The notes: a model not told the origin generated them from the sequence alone. Shown: positions 11,274 to 23,070, counted from the stretch's first letter. The stretch: 64,000 nt of DNA from Leucosporidium creatinivorum (GCA_001600635.1 BCKL01000028.1:280076-344075); one strand, 5' to 3'. Numbers and translations: made by a program.

Positions 11274-11628
11274 GGTAGGATTCGAGGCGAGGGCGTCGGA
11301 GGCTTTGATGAGAGGAAAAGAGGTGAGCTAGAGTCGAGCCTCGTCGGCGCGATGGAGTCGACGCTACTAGACTGTAGCTTTGGCCCTGCGAGGATGATCG
11401 GTGTGCTGCTCTCGATCAGCCGGCGCCGAGCAGGGCAGTCAGCTCGAGAACGAATGGATGAAGAAATCTGTTTGGTGTATAACTCTGCAGCAGGCACAAC
11501 TAGGAAACCCTCCTTCTCCTTCTTGCGAACTGAAACACCGATAGCCGTCTCCTCCTCTGCCANCGAGCCGTCNATAACTCTGCTCCGAATCGCCGAGCTT
11601 AACCTCGCTCTCGAAACGCCGTGACCCA

Positions 11629-12555
11629 CTACTGCTCGGGCGTAGGCTTGACCTTGCGCGAGTAGAACTCGTCGAGAACTTTCTGTGGGTNGTGAAGAAG
11701 GAGGGGTCAACGTTTGGTCGCATGCGAGAGAGGCGAGAGGGAGACGACGAACTCGAGGGATACGGTTGAGTTGCTGTTGGGGGTGCAAGAGGGAGGGGGG
11801 TCAGCGATGAGAGTCAGGAGTAGTAGTGCGATAGAACGCACCTCGCGAGGGAAAGTCCTGAGCAGCGACCAGGCCAAGTCGAGCGATTCGAAAACGGTAC
11901 GGTTCTCCGAAATGCCCTGGTTGACGAACTCGTTCTCGAACTGTGGTGGTGTAGCATTAGCGGTAAGACCGTGTAGTAGAGTAGGATTGATGACTCACGC
12001 GGCCAAGGAAGGACAGGGCGAGCTGTTGAGGGAGGGANCGTTGAGTTGGTCAGCTCGGTCGGCGGGAGGAAGCCCAAGTCGAGCAACTCACCTTCTCCTC
12101 CGCGCTGAGTGCCTCTTCTCCTACGACCGCCTTCATGCCAGCAGTATCCTTGCCGATAGCGTACATCGAGTACATCCTGCGGGGTCAGGGCGAGAGAGGG
12201 AGAGGAGGAGGGGGAAGGGGAAAGAGAGAGGCCGAGCTTGGAAGTCAGCGTCTTGCTTCGACTGAACTTCAGAACCATCGAAAGTCAGGACTCAAGCTCA
12301 AACTCACTGGTTGGACACATCACCGTGATCCCTCCTGGTCAAGCCCTCGCCGATAGCAGACTTCATCAGGCGCGAAAGGGAGGGGAGGACGTTGATGGGC
12401 GGGTAGATCTGCTTGTTGTGCAGCGTACGGTCCACCGAGATCTGGCCCTCGGTAATGTAGCCCGTAAGATCAGGGATCGGGTGGGTGATGTCTGTGAGCG
12501 AGCGGGGTACAAGCGGGAGGAGCGCGAAAGAGCTCGGCGAACGGTGATGGACCCT
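11629..12555 (-). pseudogene. VMA2: 3' fragment of V-ATPase subunit B gene
   Basis: On the minus strand this copies the last six exons of the complete gene at 12892-16173. It runs from an acceptor at 12492 (exon 12308-12491, same 184-nt length as exon 8 of the full gene) to the stop codon at 11629-11631. It encodes [20 protein letters not shown] through KVKPTPEQ with only slight changes, for example KDTAGMK in place of KDAAAMK. The 5' two-thirds of the gene are absent. Sequence upstream of 12492 has only partial similarity to the corresponding intron, around a shared GGGTCCATCACC near 12546-12557. Without start, N-terminal barrel or most of the nucleotide-binding domain it cannot encode a working subunit. 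N bases at 11563, 11573, 11691 and 12038 fall inside the block. Confidence 0.85.
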
Positions 12556-12891
12556 GTTTTCCGCAGGGCAGGGAGCTGTTCCCGCTCCCCGGAGCTGTTG
12601 AGGAACGTAAGAGGTATATAGCTCTCTTTGAGGAAAGCGACAGCGCATCTGCTACCCTACAGCCCGACATGAGGACTAATTATAAGAAGGCTGAAGCAGA
12701 ATCGCCGAGCAGGCGAGTTACAGAGGCTCAAAGCTCGGAAGTCGCGTGCATATACTGAAAAGAGTGTTTGCGATCTACTGAGCGACTCCACTAAGCTGCA
12801 GCATCACATTTGACCCCTTTCCCCTCCCCTCGTCTCTCGCCCGTCTCTCTCGCTGCTCCCGCTCACTTCATCTCATCCAACTCGTCCTTCG
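12556..12891. other. Breakpoint spacer and VMA2 promoter
   Basis: This is unique sequence between the end of the left arm and the VMA2 start codon. The last 70 bases before 12892 are rich in C and T, as is common in fungal 5' leaders. No other feature is seen. Confidence 0.45.
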
Positions 12892-15800
12892 ATGGCGCCC
12901 TCGACCGCCGACCCTCGTATCTCTGACCGCGAGGTCCACGCGTAAGCTATCGCTTTACAGCTTTTGACAAGCAGCAAGGAGCGGCTCCACCACTTCGAGG
13001 CTCGAGTGGGTCTATGGGCGCTCTGCTCGCCGAGGGAGGGGCTCAGTTGGCCTAGATAATCTACAAGGCTACAGCAGGCCGGTCTGCCTGCTCACAGCTA
13101 CTCTACAGAGCTGTAGCGGACCAGACGGACAAGCTCGAGCGTAGCGTCACGGTCGCCGTCCTCCTTGGGCTGAGCGGAGCCATCCAGCAGGTTAGGCAAG
13201 CCGAACTTCTAGCAATGAGTACTGACCTACATTATCTCTCCATATCTCTCTTCCCGCTCTCCTGCACTTCCTCTCTCTCCCTACCGAATCGCACCCACCT
13301 CCGACCCACGCCTCCTCCCCTCGGCCCTCTCGTCTGATCGCCTGGATCGTGCTCCCTCTCTACGTTGGCGACATTACACCTTCTTAACGCATCCTCTGCC
13401 ATCTTCGCTGCCCTTCAAACCCCCTTCGGCTGCATCTTGAACAGCATCAACGCAGCGGCCGCCGTTCGTCGCTACGATGTCAACCCCCGTCTCGACTACA
13501 GGACCGTCTCGGCCGTCAACGGTGGGTTTCTGATATCTCCCGACAAGCTTCGATGACACCTCGGAGCTCTTGAGACCTGCAGCAGCGGCGATGGACTCGG
13601 CGGGAGATGCACACGGTCTCTCGCGCTCAGGCGTCATGTTCGTCCAGACGAGCAGGCTACTGAGTTGCAGGGGACTGCCAGGATCTCTCGATTTGTTGAG
13701 GGCACCCTGTCGCTGATGGGGTGGATTTGGAGAGCCGCCATGGGAGCATGCAACGAGCTCACGCGATATGCTGCTCGCGGCAGGTTGACGTTCAGATGCG
13801 GCGACAGGCTTCGAGGGAGCGGGGGAAAGGGGATGAATGCACGTCTCAGAAAGAGGGCGTGGTCACAAGGCGGATGAGGTGCTCTGGCTGTTCGGCGCTT
13901 GTCGACCTCGGCTGGCAAGAGCCGCTTCTGCACCGCAACTTTGATGGCTCTGAGACTATCTTACTGACTCTCGCTCATTCAACAGGTCCTCTGGTCGTCC
14001 TCGACAACGTCAAGTTTCCCTCCTACAACGAGGTAGGTCATCGGCCGCTCTCGCCGAACCGCTTCGCTCACCCCTTCGCTCCCCACAGATCGTCCAACTC
14101 ACCCTCCCGGACGGAACCACTCGTGGTGGACAAGTCCTCGAGGTTTCTGGCCGCAAAGCCATTGTCCAGGTCTTCGAGGGAACCTCGGGAATTGACGTCA
14201 ACGCTACTCACGTCGAGTTCTCGGGATCCAGCATGAAGCTGCCCGTCTCGGAGGACATGCTCGGTCGCATCTTTAACGGTAGTGGAAACCCCATTGATAA
14301 GGGCCCCAAGGTTTTTGCCGAGGAGTACCTTGACATCAATGGGGCGCCCATCAACCCCTACTCTCGGATTTACCCCGAGGAGATGATCCAGACGGGTATC
14401 TCGACCATCGACACGATGAACTCCATCGCTCGTGGTCAGAAGATTCCCATCTTCTCGGCTTCCGGACTTCCTCACAACGAGGTAGCGCAATCTTGTCTCC
14501 TTCGCCGAGCAGCCTCGCTGACTTCCTTCTTACTCATCTCTCCCCTCCCTCTCTCGCTCCACAGATTGCCGCCCAGATCTGTCGTCAAGCAGGTCTCGTC
14601 GACAAGAAGTCGACCGAGCGCAACCCCGAGTCGGCGCCTACCAAGGGCATCCACGACGGCCACGAGGACAACTTCTCCATCGTCTTCGCCGCCATGGGAG
14701 TCAACATGGAGACCGCTCGCTTCTTCCGTCAAGACTTCGAGGAGAACGGATCGCTCGACCGCGTCACCCTCTTCCTCAACTTGGCCAATGACCCCACGTT
14801 CATTGCCTTCGTTCGCCTGTCGTTAAGGAGCTCGCTGACCTCTCCTTCTCCAACAGCATCGAGCGTATCATCACTCCTCGTCTCGCTCTCACCACCGCCG
14901 AGTACTACGCCTACCAGCTCGAGAAGCACGTCCTCGTCATCCTCACCGACATGTCCTCCTACGCCGACGCTCTTCGTGAGGTCTCGGCTGCTCGTGAGGA
15001 GGTTCCCGGACGTCGTGGTTACCCTGGATACATGTACACGGAGTGAGTCACTTACTTATCGGATCCGAGCGAGTAGGCGGACGATGGAGCTGAGCTGACA
15101 TCTTCTCGCCGAACGCAGTTTGTCCACGATCTACGAGCGCGCTGGACGTGTCGAGGGCCGCAACGGGTCCATCACCCAAATTCCTATTCTCACCATGCCT
15201 AACGATGGTGCGCCGCAACGTCTCTCCCCTTTCATCTCGCCTGCTACCAGCTCAGCGCCGAGCTCGTTCGCCAAACTAACCCTTGTCCGCCCTCCTTCTC
15301 TACGCTCGCTCACAGACATCACCCACCCGATCCCTGATCTCACGGGTTACATTACCGAGGGCCAGATCTCGGTGGACCGCACGCTGCACAACAAGCAGAT
15401 CTACCCGCCCATCAACGTTCTCCCCTCCCTCTCGCGCCTGATGAAGTCTGCCATCGGCGAGGGCTTGACCAGGAGGGATCACGGTGATGTGTCCAACCAG
15501 TGAGTTTGAGCTTGAGCCTCCTCATCACCGGTTCTTGAAGAGGAGAGCCCGAAGCTGACTTCAACGCTCGGCCTCTCCTCTCCCGCCCCTCTCCCCTTCT
15601 CCCTCACCATTCTCTAACCTCGCAGGATGTACTCGATGTACGCGATCGGCAAGGACGCTGCTGCCATGAAGGCGGTCGTAGGAGAAGAGGCACTCAGCGC
15701 GGAGGAGAAGGTGAGTTGCTCGACTTGGGCTTCCTCCCGCCGACCGAGCTGACCAACTCAACGNTCCCTCCCTCAACAGCTCGCCCTGTCCTTCCTTGGC

Positions 15801-16173
15801 CGCGTGAGTCATCAATCCTACTCTACTACACGGTCTTACCGCTAATGCTACACCACCACAGTTCGAGAACGAGTTCGTCAACCAGGGCATTTCGGAGAAC
15901 CGTACCGTTTTCGAATCGCTCGACTTGGCCTGGTCGCTGCTCAGGACTTTCCCTCGCGAGGTGCGTTCTATCGCACTACTACTCCTGACTCTCATCGCTG
16001 ACCCCCCTCCCTCTTGCACCCCCAACAGCAACTCAACCGTATCCCTCGAGTTCGTCGTCTCCCTCTCGCCTCTCTCGCATGCGACCAAACGTTGACCCCT
16101 CCTTCTTCACNACCCACAGAAAGTTCTCGACGAGTTCTACTCGCGCAAGGTCAAGCCTACGCCCGAGCAGTAG
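12892..16173 (+). CDS. VMA2: V-type proton ATPase subunit B
   Basis: Thirteen exons: 12892-12941, 13445-13521, 13986-14032, 14089-14481, 14565-14797, 14857-15042, 15119-15207, 15316-15499, 15626-15710, 15780-15803, 15862-15960, 16029-16049 and 16120-16173, giving 513 residues, the usual length. The sequence follows the family almost without gaps: [103 protein letters not shown] and [20 protein letters not shown]. Subunit B is the non-catalytic nucleotide-binding subunit of the V1 head, which acidifies vacuoles. Introns 1 (503 nt) and 2 (464 nt) are long, while exons 10 (24 nt) and 12 (21 nt) are microexons. The donors at 14798 (GTTCAT) and 16050 (GTTCGT) are weak but demanded by the protein. 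N bases lie in introns at 15764 and 16111. The 3' half is copied inverted at 11.6-12.5 kb. Confidence 0.95.
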
Positions 16174-16525
16174 TGGGTCACGGCGTTTCGAGAGCGAGGT
16201 TAAGCTCGGCGATTCGGAGCAGAGTTATGGACGGCTCGGTGGCAGAGGAGGAGACGGCTATCAGTGTTTCAGTTCGCAAGAAGGAGAAGGAGGGTTTCCT
16301 AGTTGTGCCTGCTGCAGAATTATACACCAAACAGATATCTTCATCCGTTCGCTCTCGAGCTGGCTTCCTTGCTCGGTGCCGGCTGATGGAGAGCAGCCCA
16401 CCGACCATCTTCGCAGGACCAGCGACAGTCTAGTAGCGTCTACCACTTCGTACTGACAAGGCTCGACTCTAGCTCACCTCGTTTCCTCTCATCGAAGCCT
16501 CTGACGCCCTCGCCTCGAATCCTAG

Positions 16526-16556
16526 AAGTCCGTCCGCGACGGTGGCGGACAGACTT
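16526..16556. terminator. Hairpin between convergent VMA2 and POP5 (right)
   Basis: AAGTCCGTCCGC (16526-16537) pairs with GCGGACAGACTT (16545-16556) across a 7-base loop, with one mismatch. It is the counterpart of the perfect hairpin at 11243-11273 and again lies between two converging genes. A termination role is inference. Confidence 0.45.
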
Positions 16557-16880
16557 AGCGAAATCGGCGAGGCTGCTGAGGCCGTCACTCTCGCTCGTTC
16601 TCATGGCGTCGAGATTGGCAGACGAGCTGAGCGCTGGAGCAGGATTGGAAGACCGTCGAGCGGCTGAAGGGGCGCGGAGAAGCCGCACGCGAGTCGAGAG
16701 AAGAGTGCTCCGCTGGACTCAAGTCGCCCGGCTGCGGGCCTTGCGATGCTGTATCGAAGCATATTAGCCCACCACTCTACTCGTTACAACAGCTATCCTA
16801 CATCGTCCACCTTGATCCAGTCTCCTCCTGCGAGCGAGCTAGACCGACCCGCCCTCGGCGCTCCCCTCGCCTCACCGCTG

Positions 16881-18747
16881 TTACGCGTCCATCCCCATCA
16901 ACTCCTTCTCGCTCTGCTCCAACAGACTCTTCGTACCCTCATCCATCTCCTCGAGATCTCCCTCGTCTACAGCTGCCGTCTTCGACCCCATTGCTGCTGC
17001 TCGCCGACGCTCAGCTCGTTTACGCTTGGCTGCGGCTTCCAAGATCTCGGCGCGGTCGTACGCGATGGCGGCGTGTTGAGTCTTGCGGATGGTTCCTATT
17101 GGTGATGTAGGACAGTGTCAGCTGGGCTTCGAACAGGGGTAGGGGTCGAGTCGACGAGCGTCGAGCTGAGCGAGGAAGAGACGGCGACTGGAAAGTGCGA
17201 GGTGAAATGGAGCGAGAAGAGGAAAAGACGAAGACACCGCATCAACTCACCTCCCACATGCAAGCACCTGACGATCACCTCGGCCCCGCCAATCCTCCTC
17301 AGCAAGGTCAACGCCGCCCAGAGCGTTCGGTAGTGCTCGCGCGAGACGCGGATGATGAGGATGTTGGTGTGCGGGGAGAGGTATTTGACTGTCGGTAAGG
17401 GACGGATTGAGGCGATGTGGAAAAGAAGGGGTGAGGCAGAGGGAAGGGCAGAGGGCAGTGGTGGAAGGCGGAGAGCGAGGGAGGAACGCAAGGTCAGTTA
17501 CCCGCTCGCCTAAAGGAAGAGATCGCGAGTTTGGGCTAGGGGGACGGCACTGCACTTGTGGACGACGGGAAGCAGGTCGGGACCCAGCACCGTCGCGCCC
17601 TCACCCGAGGCAAGGACACGAATGGGGAGGCGACCGACAACCGCCGAGCAGCGAGAGAAGCGTGAATGAGCTTCACGACACCAACTCGGGAGACGCCACT
17701 GTGACCCAGCAAGGGTCATGCTAGCTTACCCCGAGCCGGCTTCAAATCAACAGCCTACGCAGCTCGCGCAACCTGCGCCGCCAAGCGAGCTGAAGGCTGA
17801 TGCGAAGGGCTGAGGCGATCTCGAGGGTACGTGAGCGATTGCAGTAGCGCTGTGTAGCTAGGGTAGCGACCACGCTCCGAGCGACGAACATGGAGCGCTC
17901 CCAGCGCATTCCATCGCCGAGAACCGCCGGTAACCGCTCGGAGCTTCTTCTCCAGCCCTCCTTGCGAGGGCCGGGGCACTCGGGAGAGGTCAGCCATAGC
18001 ACTGTTGAGCCCTCACTTCAAGGAGTCAAGGTTCCGACAGCGCGGTTCCGAGTCCTCGAGCCGAGTAAACGGCGGAAGGGTGCGAAGCGTTCACGCAGGG
18101 CACGAGAGCACCAGCGTGAATCTCTGGAGGACTCTGTCGAAGCTTCCTTTCGTAGAGAGCTCCCGTCGTGGAGTACAGCAAACCAGAGCCTCCGCACTCT
18201 GAGCGGCGAAGACCTCGAGCGCTGACCTACGAGCTCACGAGGCTGCGATGGAGGAGGGAGTAGCGAAAGAGAGAAGTACAGCTCACGATCCCCGCAAGAT
18301 TAACAGACGCCTCCCACAAGAGCTACAGCTCTCGCAGCAGCGCGTCTGTGAGCTGAGGGCCGCCGGCTGCTCTTCCTGCTTGCATCGAGTCGCCCTACAG
18401 CCTTGAAGCTCTGCTTCAAGCTCCTTCAAAGCTCGTACAGCACCGCCCTGCTCTTCTCCACCCTCGGCTCTGCTTCCTCTGCTCCCTCAAAGCTCCAGCC
18501 CTCCCAGCTAACAGCGATTCTGCACCTTCCCGTACTCACTGCCAAAGCTGCCACCCACTTCACCCGCTCCCACGTCCCCAAAGTTGACACTGAGACTGTC
18601 CCTCAACAGCGAGATCAAGCCCGCTTCGCCGACGATTGGTGCAGAGGGGAGTTGCTGTTCGTTCGAGTTGGAGTCGGCGAGAGGGTTGGCCAGAGTGGTA
18701 GGGAATAGGAGATGTAGCAGAAGATAGCGGTGCTTGAAGCGGACCAT
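16881..18747 (-). CDS. POP5: Ribonuclease P/MRP protein subunit POP5 (right copy)
   Basis: Three exons on the minus strand: 18540-18747, 17251-17388 and 16881-17095, giving 186 residues. Start MVRFKHRYLL, core SPHTNILIIRVSREHYRTLW and LHVGGTIRKTQHAA are shared with the left copy. Exon 2 (138 nt) and exon 3 (215 nt) have the same lengths in both copies; exon 1 is one codon shorter. The first intron (17389-18539) is 1151 nt and homologous to, but clearly diverged from, the long intron of the left copy. The C-terminal tail ends ELMGMDA. The protein is a subunit of RNase P and RNase MRP. The gene converges on VMA2. With both copies open and the changes mostly conservative, I infer purifying selection on both, but a ratio calculation is needed. 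Confidence 0.88.
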
Positions 18748-18850
18748 TTTGCTGTCGAGCCGTAGCCGAGCAGAGAAACGAGGTGCGATGAAGGGAGAGG
18801 GAGAGAACCGAACGAGGGTGAAGGAGGCGAAGTCGGCGAAAGGGTCCAGG

Positions 18851-21546
18851 CGACAGGCGGCAGGCGATTGAGGACAAGAATAACAGAATGAACCCAGCAA
18901 CAGCTCGAGCACTTTGCTCACTTTGCTGCCAGTTCAGTCATGTCCTGCCCTCCCGCCGTCGGCGCCGAGCATGACAGCCTTCGTCGGGCCGCGCGGCGAG
19001 GTGTCCCTAGAGGCCGTCCGCGCGATGATCTGAACAGCGAATAGTTCCTCGACTACCACCTACCACCCTGACGAGCCAGTGGCCCGCCTAGGCGATGAGA
19101 CTGGGCGAAGAGGCGTCTCGGCGTTGAGAAGCATTCTATGCGAGCGCGATGCCGACACATCCCATGACTCAGCGGCACACGAGAAAAGGCGAGCAGGAGC
19201 CACCTTCATCCCGCTTCCCAGCGAGAGCGAATCCCTCCCGAGAGCGCGAGAAGGAGCGCTGAAGCTGCCCCAGTTCTTCCTTCGCCGAGCAGCGAGCCTA
19301 GATCTCCATCATGGGCCCAGCAGGAAGCACGTCCGCCCGATCAACTTGTACGCTGAAGCAACTCCACGCCATCTCTGCGCTCGAGGCTGGCCGAACACCG
19401 AGCAGACGATGAGGAGCGACCGTAAGCTGGGCAGAGCGAGAGGTCAAATGCGGAGCCGAGGGCTGCATACCAGTGAGGACTTATGCCCAAGTAGTTTCTC
19501 CGCCGAGACGATACAGCATATAGTAAAGCTTGAGAGCTGAAAGACGAAGCAAGAGCCGAGCACGGAGCGAGCAGCGAGAAGGAGAGAGCTGATTTCGACT
19601 TGCTCGCTCTGCAACCTCTCTCCTCCTCCACTTCTCGCCCTTCGTCTCGACTAGTTCGCCTCATCGTAGGGTACGGCTCCTCCGCTCATCTACAGGACCA
19701 CAGCTCAGGACGGAAATCTGCTTGACTCGACTGGGAGCGGTTGCGGAAGGAGAGCAGCTCGAGATCAGGACGGGAGGAAGGCGCTGAGAGCGCTCGGCTG
19801 GGCTTCGCTGAGAAATGGGATTGGACTGGAACTAACAGAGTGAGACAGGGAACGGGTAAGCACCTAGTACGATGGCTGGCTGCTTCACTGCAGACGCTGA
19901 GGAGGGTGCGAAGCGCTGCCAAGATCATACACTCTTGAGTTGGGGGTCGCTCGCTCGCATGTTTTGCTCAACGGTCTATCGCTGATAGTCTGTAGGGCCG
20001 ACATTACAGTAGAGTAAACGGTCTCATTTTTGTCTCGTGGTCAGTGTAGGCCATCTCTCTCGACTCTCAGCCGCTTGCCGAGCTGCAGAGTTCAGATCCT
20101 CGCGTTCGCTTGATCTGCCTACTCCGCGTGAGCTGGGAGAGTGAGTGATAATTTGTTCGAGGTGTCGGTCTCTCCATCATCTTTCCCCGCAGCCGGTAGG
20201 CGAGGATCAAGCTCTTCGGCTGATCTGCGCCTAAGGGGCACCGAGCCTCCGCCTCACCCGCTCGTCGGCTACTCAAGGAGCAGCGGACTTGGGACAATGT
20301 TGAAATCATTTGCCCTCCTCAAGTCTGATCAGCTCCCTCACCCTGCTTCTTCCACAACAGCAAGCTCTCGGCTCGGAGGTCCCTCATCGGCGGCGGCGCT
20401 CAGCTCGACTTTCGCTTGCTGGTCTCTCTTTGCAGCGAAAGAGCGCTACGGGAGTGTGAAGTTGTGCGATCGATCCGAATTTGCCCGAAAGCTGAGCAGC
20501 TCAGAGTACGCTGCCAACCCAGATCGAGCCGACTGAGCTGGCGCAAATGGTCGCCGAGGAGCGTTCACCGATACTCTGGCTCGCGACAGACAGCGAGCCG
20601 GGGAGCGGTGTCAGCACCTCTGTGCAGAGCCTTACACGTTTGTGCATGAGATGCTCCTGGGCAGTTGAGGCTTCAGCGCCTAAGACTCCGCGCTCGGAGC
20701 AGCAGCACCCATCGCCGAGGCTCGCCCCTCCCTGCTTAGGAGGGGGAAAGAGCTCAGCTTGATGACGGGGAGCTCTCCTTCCCTATCCCATTTCAACTGT
20801 GAAATACCGCCAACTTCGCATAGCTGGCCACTGCTCCGCCCGACCCTCCGAGCCGCTCGCTTGATCTGCGCCGACTCGCCCTCAAGCTTCGCCGAGCTAC
20901 CCTCGTAGCGAGCTACCTGCCTCGCCGCGTGGTCGACGTGGTAGTTGGTGATGAGGTGTAGGTTGGTATCGGTCGATCTACACAAGTCTTCGGAGGGACG
21001 CAGCGGCAGGCGAGCTGCAGGCTCACAGTTGGCAGCCGCTTCCTCCGGCGCCAAACACTTGCGACTCGCTCTCTCTTTGCCGTTCATCTCTGTCCGCTTC
21101 GACGTAGGGCCAAGATACAATTGCGCGCTTGAGCGACTCTGCACCGTATCAGTGCGGTTTCACGACGTAGCAGCTATCAGGGGGGCATTCGCATCGCCGG
21201 CAGTCGACGAGGGCTCATAGGCATGGGCTCTCGAGCGTCCAGGGTCGATGAACGCCTCCTCGTCTCTGGAAAAAGCTATCATAGCGTCTGAGATAGCTTC
21301 TGCAAGCCTCTGAGGAGTTGAGGCAGCAACAGCCCGTGTTCGGTGCACTTTCGGCTTTCGGGCGAGCTCGCAAGTGAGCTTACTGAGAGCTGATCGTTCG
21401 CCAGAAGGAGCAAGAGGGTCTTTGGGATATGTCGGTGCAGTGGAGTGTCTATCGAGCTACCCTAGGAGGACGGAAGGGGGGGCCTCTGAGCCATGACGGA
21501 AAGTCAGCTCCAGCTGCAAGACAACGATGAGGAGCCTCGCACCTGA
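18851..21546. other. 2.7-kb gene-poor stretch
   Basis: This region lies between the right POP5 leader and the second secreted gene. The left arm has only about 0.55 kb at the equivalent place. Several open frames exist (for example 19079-19540, +) but none shows a signal peptide, a motif or consistent third-position bias. CGCCGAG-type words are frequent. I see no RNA gene. Confidence 0.35.
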
Positions 21547-22474
21547 TTACGCGGAGGTGGTGAGGGAGAAATCAAAGTACTGCTGAGTAGCCGTAGGATA
21601 CTACACGAAGGATAGAAAAGGTCAGCTCGCATTCGCCGAGGACTCACGCCGAGGAGAGGTGGAGCGAGCTGAGAAGTCTGACGCACCTCGAGACCCTTGT
21701 TGTCACAATTAGTGAGGGTGACAAGACTCCCGTCGCCGGTGTAAGTGATGCACTGACCTTGATAAGCGCTTTGGAACTGGCATCGGCTGGCGGCCTCCGA
21801 AGTGCAGCTGCTGCACGTGAGGAAGAACTGCTCGGGATTGCGTCAGCTAAGAAAGAGTCAGTTTTCTTATAAATGAGCCTACATCCTGACGGCCGCGAGA
21901 GTCGGTGCAGGATCCACCAACAACGCCCTTGCCCTCGGCGATCAAGCAGCCGTCCTTCTCGATGGCGCTGGTCAGCCTGTTGAGGGTAGGAATCGGGTCA
22001 GCAGTGCTCGGCGACGATGATGAAGCTTGATGTTTCGTACTTGACCCGGACAGTGCCCCTTGCCGAGTTGCTGACGACCACATTGAAGTTGGGCGCTGTG
22101 TCGGAAGCGGCCATCGTTCCGCGAGTTGCCTACAGAGAGCGCGAGGCCGGTCAGCTCCAGGGTTGGAGGAGTTGGTAAGAGTCTACTCACCACCGACAAG
22201 CTTGCGAAGCCGGTTTTAGTGAGCCCGGTGGGAGTGAAGACCTCGCGAGCTGTTCGGCGAAGGGGAGGTCAGTCGGGGTTGCTCGCTCGGCCGCTTGGTG
22301 CCGTTACTCACCCGAAATGTCGTAGCGGATGAGAGCTGGTACACCGGTGGGTGCCGGCCTGCAGATGGCAGGGTTCGAGGCGCTGCCAGTCGGGGCGTCG
22401 CAGGCTTGAAGTGGGGTGGCGGAAGCGCCGAGAGCGAGAAGGGAGGTAGCGACGAAGGCGATGGTGAAGAGCAT
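21547..22474 (-). CDS. Small secreted eight-cysteine protein (copy 2)
   Basis: Six exons on the minus strand: 22312-22474, 22191-22249, 22041-22129, 21883-21976, 21687-21827 and 21547-21600, giving 199 residues. The first five exon lengths are identical to those of copy 1 at 7447-8378. The signal peptide is MLFTIAFVATSLLALGASAT. The mature protein keeps the eight cysteines of copy 1 plus one extra near residue 25 (LQACDAP). The core reads GRQDFFLTCSSCTSE, CQFQSAYQGQCITY and GSLVTLTNCDNKG. The family is not recognised. The promoter has the same TATA context as copy 1. Amino-acid divergence from copy 1 is far greater than between the two POP5 copies, though both pairs sit in mirrored positions. 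Confidence 0.82.
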
Positions 22475-23070
22475 GGTGTTCGAGTACGGGGAGATGAAGT
22501 TGAAGGTGGGGTTAAAAGACGAGCTGAGGCGGTGAAGTGAAGAGGAGGAAGAGCCGTCTCGCTCGGCTTTTATACCTGTTCGCCTACACTGCTCGCTTCC
22601 TTCAGCTGTTCAGGTTCGAGCACTGCATTGCATGTACCGCCGTGGACTGTTTTAGAAGCTGGCGAAGGTGAAGGTGCAGCTCAAATTGGTCCCGACCAGA
22701 TGCGACTCGCTAGCGCCGAGGGTCGAAGGAGCGGTGCTCTCCAAATTGGTGAAGTCGAAGCGGCAAATACTCTGTAGGAGAGCAGAATATATAGTGCAAG
22801 CTGTGTGAGAGCCGACGTAATGATGTCAGATCTTGGTGCAAAAGTAGCATGCCGGCGTTCGGAGATCCCTCAAGCGAGCTCGGCGTTCGCGAGTCAGAGC
22901 TCTCGAAGGCGCGGACCTGTAGGTAAGGGTGAACAACGAGTTGCTTTCTAATCAATTACTGCAGGTAATGCGTTCTATGGATCCGATGTGTCGTCTAAGA
23001 GGTCGACTTGAAATTCTAATGAGTGGAGCGCGGTGCGAAGAAATCCCGAGAGTCCTGTTCTCCAGCCACT
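22475..23070. other. Intergenic, promoter of secreted copy 2
   Basis: The first 100 bases hold the leader and TATA box of the minus-strand secreted gene. The remainder lies downstream of the sugar transporter. A few AT-richer words occur near 22780-22820. No gene is recognised. Confidence 0.4.
22568..22574 (-). promoter_or_regulatory. TATA box of secreted copy 2
   Basis: TATAAAA on the minus strand, about 94 bases upstream of the ATG at 22474. It lies in the same AACAGGTATAAAAGCCGAGC context as the TATA box at 7344-7350. Confidence 0.7.

Larger units (their letters stand above)
8930..12510. repeat. Left arm of large inverted repeat (inner part)
   Basis: This block holds POP5 (+), a hairpin-bearing spacer and a VMA2 3' fragment (-). 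It is repeated in inverted orientation at about 15300-18850. Coding exons, and the spacer at 11.1-11.6 kb, match closely; the long POP5 intron is clearly homologous but diverged. If the outer secreted genes are included (7447-8378 versus 21547-22474), the mirrored gene order runs from about 7.33 to 22.6 kb around the unduplicated 5' half of VMA2. Boundaries are approximate because I aligned by eye. Confidence 0.85.
15300..18850. repeat. Right arm of large inverted repeat (inner part)
   Basis: This is the inverted partner of 8930-12510. It holds the last six exons of VMA2 (+), the hairpin-bearing spacer and POP5 (-). The innermost part (VMA2 exons, introns and 3' flank) is nearly identical to the left arm; POP5 exons differ at scattered sites and the POP5 long intron differs more. 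About 2.8 kb of sequence not seen in the left arm lies between this block and the outer secreted gene at 21547-22474. Confidence 0.85.

Noticed and set aside
19079-19540. 153-codon frame in the 18.9-21.5 kb gap
   Set aside because: No homology recognised, no codon bias, no introns with proper signals.
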